Shown here one piece after another: positions 57,590-64,000 of a DNA stretch of 64,000 nucleotides (its first letter is position 1; the number at the start of each line of letters is the position of its first letter). The translations under genes were made by a program, and so were the position numbers. The notes beneath the pieces are model-generated. The model saw only the letters and a program-made list of their open reading frames with translations. It was not told the origin of the DNA and searched no databases. The DNA is from Siphonodentalium dalli (Eukaryota; Mollusca; Scaphopoda; Gadilida; Siphonodentaliidae): positions 128,467,989 through 128,531,988 of the forward strand of contig CP136068.1 of NCBI GenBank assembly GCA_032622095.1, in the 5' to 3' direction.

Positions 57590-57935
57590 ATCACGTGCAC
57601 CAACAGGGACTTGGCTAGAGGGTCTTCGTGTGGGTGTCCACTTTGCAATTTACAACTTCACCCCCTTGAACCCGACCAAACTCCAATATTTGCGAAATTC
57701 AATTTCCACATCCCCCTTAGGTTGGAACATTCCACCTGGTATTTCAAACTTCCCGACTGTTGGATATTTCCAAACTGACACATCCTAAGGCTGGGACATT
57801 TCAAACTAATGGCCATTTCACCAACACGTTTACTAACAATTGGCTGATGTTGGTCTAAAAACAACATATTCCCCACTTATTACTGATTGGAAATTCAAAC
57901 CATGAGAACAATTTCAACCTATATGTGCATGGTGT
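57590..57935. repeat. F11 repeat fragment
   Basis: GGACTTGGCTAGAGGGTCTT, CCCGACCAAACTCC and TTTCCAAACTGACAC phrases match 18290-18960. Confidence 0.5.
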
Positions 57936-58299
57936 AAAATTTACAATTAAAGTTGAGTCAGGCATGTGTAACTGCTCGTCCACCGGACTGCGAGAAACTT
58001 TAACTTTATATATGTGTAACTATATACTCGGATACCGGACTACGGTATCATTTAACTATTTTGTGTGTAACTACTACTCATCCAATGGACTACGATATGA
58101 TTTAGCAACATTTGTGTTTAACTACTCGTCCAGCGGGAGAAGACAACATTTAGCTACATGGGTGTGTAACTACTCTGTATAATTAATAGATACATGTATA
58201 TGCCTTATACTGGTATCGCGTGTTTAAACATTTGCATAACTGGTGAATAATCAACCGTTCTACTATCCTAACAATTTTTGTTGACTACAAGTCAACAAA

Positions 58300-59345
58300 A
58301 ATGGTTGAACGTGAAAGATTATACATATCTGGGAATAACATTTTCAGATGATGGGTAGTTTTCCAAATCACAAGAGGCTCTTTTTCAAAAAGGTCAGAAA
58401 GTTATGTACTCACTTTTGAATGCACTCGTGGCAACGGTATTTCCTTCAGTGAATATCTTGTTGAAATTATTCGACAGCTTGATCAAACCAATCATATTAT
58501 ATGGATGTGAAGTATGGGGCCGTGGGGCGTCACGAATTAATCAGTATAGTCTGAGTTGCGAAAAGTTACACACTACTTATTGTAAGCATATGTTGTGAAT
58601 ATGTCAGTACGATCAGATCAGAGCTCGGTAGATATCCATGTTCCGTCGAAATAGTATGCAGAATGGCTTATTATGGTGCAAAATTATACAATGTACCTAC
58701 AAACAAACTAATGGTACCATCCGTCGCTGAACATGTGGTGAGGGAAGCCAAATGCAACTCTTTATTCAGGACGATAAACGCATTTGGTTCCATTAAAAAA
58801 CCAAACATATAGTATCATTAGAAATCTCAAGTGTAAACTTCAGGAAGAACATGTGAAAGAATTCAAGAGATCTATATTTGAGGACTCTAAACGAGATGGC
58901 CATAAAAATGTACTCAGAACATATAGATTGTTTAAAAATGAGTATGTCTTCGAGACTTGCTTAACAAACACAGCATCTATAAAAGATAGGATTAATTTTA
59001 CAAAACTCACAAACTCGCTATTGAAAAGGGTAGACATCATCAGCCTATAATTAAGGAAGGGAAGATACTGTGCCTTAAATGCAGGACCTGTTCTAAATAT
59101 AGAAAATGAGTATAATTTCATTATGGAATGTCCACACTATTGCGATATCAGAAATGAACTATCCCAAATCGTTGGTAGATATCAGAGAAATTTTACAAGT
59201 ATGGCAAACGATCAGAAAGTGCCCACTTAATTTTCGAACCCCCAAATCACATAAATAAAATATATGCCATATTTATAAACCATTTGAAAGAGGAAGCTCC
59301 AAAACATTGTATTAACTTATCCGATGTAATAAACTGTGAACATGT
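58300..59345 (+). pseudogene. Decayed LINE, reverse transcriptase C-terminal part
   Basis: Frame fragments read KDYTYLGITFSDDG (stop), then FPSVNILLKLFDSLIKPIIL and YGCEVWG, then after more stops and frameshifts HVKEFKRSIF and KLTNSLLKRV, ending NFIMECPHYCDIRNEL. Order and motifs are those of the C-terminal third of a non-LTR retrotransposon polyprotein. At least five stops or shifts; inactive. It joins functionally with the 36831 fragment as the same kind of element. Confidence 0.8.
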
Positions 59346-59623
59346 TGTTTTTATTGAGTTACTGACGTGTTTTTTTATATCTGGATTGTAGTTCAAATTG
59401 AATTATATTCAATGGAGGGGAATAACTCAAAATCTTAAAGATAGAGTTATTTCCCTTCAATTGAAAATACATTTTTAGTTTGAATTCTGATAGCCAAAAG
59501 GGGGGTAAACTTTATATGAATTCAACTGTTTTATATTTCTCTATGGGCATCTTCTGAGGCACAGACGTTTCAAATGGTGATGAGTTATAGTATTTTAATC
59601 ATATTTTATGTCATAGATTGTCA

Positions 59624-60626
59624 TTAACCCTTTCAGTGCCAGGGGCCGATCTCATCGGCGCTAATTTACGGTTTTTTAGATATTTTTGGGTTGAATTTTT
59701 GTTGCTTAAAGGGGTACTGTACCCAAGATGTTGTTGTTGGTTTCTATAATCCCCGAGTCGGAGAATAAGGTAACAACTTTTCCATTCTTTGAAAGTCTGT
59801 TGAGTACGAAGTAGTGTTACAAATGGCAAATTTACCGGAATGCAAAAATACAAATTGTCGTTGTCGAGTAATTTTTGTACAGTTTTCAACCAAATGAATC
59901 AAATAAACATTATATTATATGCATAGTAGTCCCATGTACTCATTTAAGTTATTGTATCGTCACTAGTCAATGAGTGGCTTGAGTTTTCTCCCCGTATAAG
60001 CATAATGTTTCAAACGATCGTGTGTGCAATGGGTTTACTAATCCAGTATCCGTCAATTATAATTTGATTACGTTTTGTACACGGAAATTCGTATTTTAAT
60101 TTACGCCATTTTATGGCTCCAGCCATAAATTCAATTTATATTAAATTATTAACTTTTAAATTATTAAATTTGAAGATAGCCTATATTAACCTGAGCGTTT
60201 ACAGAATACATCTTCGACTCAAATTACTTATGTTTCTATATAGTATCGATAATAGATCGTTGTTATCACCGGAAATTTATTGAAAATGGCGTACAGTACC
60301 CCTTTAAGCATGCTATAGCAAATTTAAAAACAAACTGGATAAAACCTTAGCGGCATGTTATAACTCAAAACTATCACCAAGTATTCATAGTAATAATTTT
60401 GATGCCCATGATTTCCTGGCTCTAATCCTACAAAATAATATAAGAAAAAATTATTAAAATTGTAAAAAATTGTAAAAAATAATTACAAATGATGACAAAT
60501 TGTTAGGCCAATGCATTCTCTTATATATGCGAGGCGACCTATTGTCGACACGCATATATAAGAGAGTGCATTGGCACAGGGTATATGGGTTGATACAAAA
60601 ATCGGACCTGGAACTGAAAGGGTTAA
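59624..60626. mobile_element. T2 element with nested T3 insertion
   Basis: TTAACCCTTTCAGTGCC start and GGAACTGAAAGGGTTAA end with TTAA both sides. Includes a T1-like single hairpin (60507-60575). The T3 element occupies 59706-60307. Confidence 0.85.
59706..60307. mobile_element. TTAA-flanked element, family T3, copy 2
   Basis: TTAA at both ends and perfect 13-bp inverted termini AGGGGTACTGTAC. 594 bp between the TTAA copies. The T2 copy at 43290-43697 has a single TTAA at this point. Confidence 0.92.
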
Positions 60627-60950
60627 AACCGCATATCAAGGCACTATACAAAAAAATAACCAGTGACTCGAAAATTAAATTGGGCCTTTAATGTTATAAT
60701 GAAAAATGATATTAACCCTGAAATAAGTAGCAAAATCAGCAACGTGGTCCGGCGCTTCTTTGATAAATGTTCTGAAGGTATATTATGCTTGCCATCACAC
60801 AACAAAATACATGTAGCTAGACATGCCATGTTCACATAATTGTTTATTATTTATTGTTTTATTATTAATTATATTGTTAGCATACTGCCTTCATTGGCGC
60901 TTATACAAATAAATCGTATCGTATACTGCGGCAAATACTTATGTCCAGCC

Positions 60951-61190
60951 AGGCATCACATTGATACGGGCGATCCCCCGTGTGGATCCTCTTAAGTTTC
61001 ACCAGACTACTCAACTGAGTAAATGATCTCTCGCACATATCGCATTGAAACAGGCGTTCCCCGTAAGGATCCTCTTATGTCCAGTAATGCCAGCCAAGTG
61101 AGTAAATGATTTCTCACAGACATCACATTGATACAGTCGACCCCCCGTGTGGATCCTCCTATGTTTCGTTATGTTGTCTCTTTCAGTCGG
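60951..61190 (-). pseudogene. C2H2 zinc-finger fragment, broken
   Basis: On the minus strand: [33 protein letters not shown], then a one-base deletion near 61060, then [30 protein letters not shown]. Linker-like TG(E/D)RP sequences are typical of Kruppel-type proteins. In finger 1 the last zinc-binding His is Leu; in finger 2 the first His is Leu. Relic of a zinc-finger gene. Confidence 0.75.
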
Positions 61191-61199
61191 ACCTAACCA

Positions 61200-62560
61200 G
61201 AAATATGCAACGAAGATTCAAATTATCTTTATGTATAATTCGAACATAAATGTATAAAATACTGTAATTTGCCACAACCTCCTGAAATACCATTAAATTG
61301 CCTGAATTTGACCGAAAATATCCCAATTTGGTCGAAAATTGCCTGAATTTTCAGCTTTCAAAGTGTTTTAGTGCTGCAGCCCTCCATGCTCCCTGGCCCG
61401 TACGGCTATGTGTATTTGAGCTTCATAATACATATAGAGCTTGAGCTGCATGTAGACCCCCTCCCCCGTATGCGGATTTTTGGTGGTTATGATATTTTTG
61501 TAGAACTATATCAGTCCTTCAATTTGCCGGTTGTTTGCCATCTGGCTATGCGGACTTTATAGAGTTATTGGTCTTTGAATCCAAGATGGCCGCCAACATT
61601 GAATATCTGACCAGGTAAATTTCATTTCGCAATTACTCATGAAATTTATGATTTATTTCGTCGTGCGATATGTAATTTTATTGATAATTGAGTAGTCCTT
61701 ATTTATAGGTATGTATAAATTTTATATATAAAAAACGGCCGCCAAAATGGCCACCGGAAGTGAAAAAATGACACTTTTTCATTAATATCTTCTATATCGG
61801 TTTCTGCTTATTGAAACTGTTCGAGTATTGTCACTTTATTGTGTCCATTTTATATTAACTGATCATTTGGGGTAATGAAATAAGAAATACTTTGGGTCCT
61901 AGCTTTTTCCGATATGTGAAAAAAATTGGATTTTTCAGAATGCGGTATAAAATTTTCACAAAAAATCGCAATTGGGATTCTAGTCACATTTCAAAAAGGA
62001 ATGAGCAAAACTGTGTTATGTAAGTGAGGCATACCATTACCGTAAATATTCCAAGTCATTGGAACCAAAATTGTTAATAAGTTACTTAATTAGTTACTTA
62101 ATTGCTCAAAATGGCCACCAAAATGGCCTCCAAAATATGGAAAATTGTAAATATTGCCCCAGCGTTCCCTGCAATCGCTTACAAGTTGTGGTTGATGGAT
62201 AAAATTGGCTATTCTGCCTTTTATCCGTTGAAAACCAACATGTCTGATTCTCCTTGGTTAATTTTTAGTATTGTAACCACTGACATTACAAGAAATATTG
62301 GATTTTACTCTCACAAACTTCACATAAATATCGGCAAAAATTAACTTTTTAGTTACGGACCATTTTTTTTAAAGTAAACTTTAACTAACTTTGGTATGAA
62401 AGATGTTTATTTGTTTTGATCTATTTTAAATCTGTCCCACTAAGGTGTTCAAAGACCAAATTACTCAAGATGGCTTCCAAAATGGCAACTAACTTGGGTT
62501 AAAAGTTCAATTTTCACATATATCCGGAATATTAATCTCTGCTGTATGGTCCTGTGTAGG
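61200..62560. other. No gene seen
   Basis: Contains three AAAATGGCC(A/G)CC(A/G)-type phrases (61560, 61740, 62110, 62470 regions), each about 200-350 bp apart, hinting at an old tandem repeat. The 62102-62344 open frame runs through one of them. Confidence 0.4.
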
Positions 62561-64000
62561 TTAAGCATCATGAGTGGGGTGTCCATTGTGAGATGTATAG
62601 GCATACAAGTAGTGGATGTATGGTCATGTGTGAGATGAATAGGTTTATAGTGAGTGACTATATGGCTGTATGGTAGTGTGTGGATGTACGGGTATGTACG
62701 ATGTGGCTGTATGGACAATGATATGGTGGGTAGATATAAGGAGAGTAGCTACGTTGTCATATCTGTGTTGTTTATGTATCTATGGCGTGACTATATGGTC
62801 ATGGTTTGATTTATATTGGGTGGCTGTATTGTCACAGGTGTTTGCACATGTATGCATGTGTTGTCTGTGTGATCATGGGTGGGGTATATGGATACAGAAG
62901 GAGTAGTTGAATTGTTATGTGTAATGTGTATAGGTGTATATGGAATGACAGTACGGTAATGTATTATCATGCCTGGGGTGTAGCTGGGTGGTCGTCGGCG
63001 AGCGTGTGGGCATATAGGGAATGCCCTTATGGTAATGGATGGGATGTAATTTATATATGTCGTGGATGTACATTGTCATATTGAATGTATAGGTAGACAT
63101 GGAGTAGCTGTATGAACATGGATGGCGTGTGTAGTTGTACAGCGAGTGGCTGAATTGTCATGTGTGGGGTGTATGATTGGCCATGTGTGCGAAGTATTGG
63201 TACAAATGGAGGACCGTATGATCATTGGCGATGTGTATGTGTACACCTGGAGTGACTATGTGGTTCTGTGTGGGGTGTATATATCGAGTGGCCACGAGTA
63301 TGTCGAATAAACATGTAGGGGGTGACTGTGTGGCCATTGGTGAGCTGAATGTGTGTACAAGGAGTGATCAGCAATGTGGTGAATATGTATACATGGAGTG
63401 ACTATATTGCGATGGTCAGATGTAGGAGTATACCTCGTGTGCACGTAGCTGTATGGTCATGTGTTGTGTACGGGTATACACAAGTGTGGCTGTTTAGAAA
63501 TGGGTGAGGGCTAGTGTATAGCTAGTGTGGATATATGACCATTGGTGATGTACATATGTATACCTGGAGTGACTCTATAGTCATGAGTGGGGTGTATATG
63601 TTTTTCTTGAGAGTGGCTATTTCGCAATGGGCGTGGCGAGTAGATTTACAGAGAGTGAACGTATGGCCAATGGCGAGGTGAATAGGTGTACCAGCAGGGA
63701 CTGTATTATCATGGGCGTGGTGAATAGGTATACACGGGGTTACCTGGTCTACCTGTATGTTGAATAATGGCTGTGTGGGGTGTATGAATATACACAGGTG
63801 TGGTATTGACATGGCTGAGGGGTATGTGTTTTAAGCGAGTGAGTATACATGTATGACCATTGGTGAGGTGCATATGTATACCTGTATAATGGGTATGTTT
63901 ATAAAAACGAGTGATTATATGACCATTGGTGATGTGTATATGCATAACTGGAGTGACTGTATGGTCATGTGTGGAGTAAATATGCATATATTGAGTGGCT
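62560..64000. repeat. Degenerate GT-rich minisatellite, runs off the window
   Basis: Some 30 diverged units of about 40-48 bp built from GAGTGACTATATGGTCATG, GGTGGGGTGTAT and GTATACATG. Open frames on both strands (Thr/His/Tyr-rich on minus) follow the repeat and are not genes. Confidence 0.85.

Noticed and set aside
62461-63987. Several open frames rich in Thr, His, Tyr and Pro
   Set aside because: They follow the GT-rich minisatellite on its complement; no domain and no splice support.

Overview
The window is eukaryotic nuclear DNA, AT-rich, with small exons, GT-AG introns of 1-7 kb and a very high load of interspersed inverted repeats. A secreted F-type lectin plus MEGF-like EGF gene, together with the repeat style, suggests a lophotrochozoan, most likely a mollusc. 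The species cannot be named from the sequence.

Two multi-exon plus-strand genes can be assembled by following splice sites and codon phase. Gene B (coding exons 9392-33263) has nine exons that join without a frame break into a predicted 474-residue protein. It has four diverged copies of a roughly 95-118 residue unit, a PPSY motif near the N terminus and a CAIV (CaaX prenylation) C terminus. I do not recognise the family. Gene A (coding exons 41721-55431) has five exons, all joined by phase-1 introns, giving a 406-residue protein: signal peptide, F-type lectin (fucolectin) domain, about five EGF-like modules, a short hydrophobic segment and a stop.

Regions: 1-9391 holds minisatellite, diverged tandem repeats and fold-back elements with no convincing gene. 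9392-33263 is gene B; its introns carry TTAA-flanked elements, a Helitron-like insertion next to exon 3, and a 47-bp minisatellite that copies the end of exon 8 with its splice donor. 33264-41720 is intergenic, rich in palindromic elements, with one reverse transcriptase fragment and one possible small membrane-protein ORF. 41721-55431 is gene A; its last intron contains a 1.39 kb insertion that carries a GC-richer 179-residue ORF on the minus strand and sits inside an older fold-back element. 55432-64000 holds more fold-back elements, a decayed LINE, a broken C2H2 zinc-finger fragment and a degenerate minisatellite running off the end.

Most of the repeats belong to a few TTAA-flanked families (called T1-T7 and T12 here; P8, D10 and F11 are other repeats). 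In two places one family has landed inside another and an empty-site relative is in the same window, which shows directly that TTAA is the duplicated target. That fits non-autonomous piggyBac-like elements, but no transposase was found.
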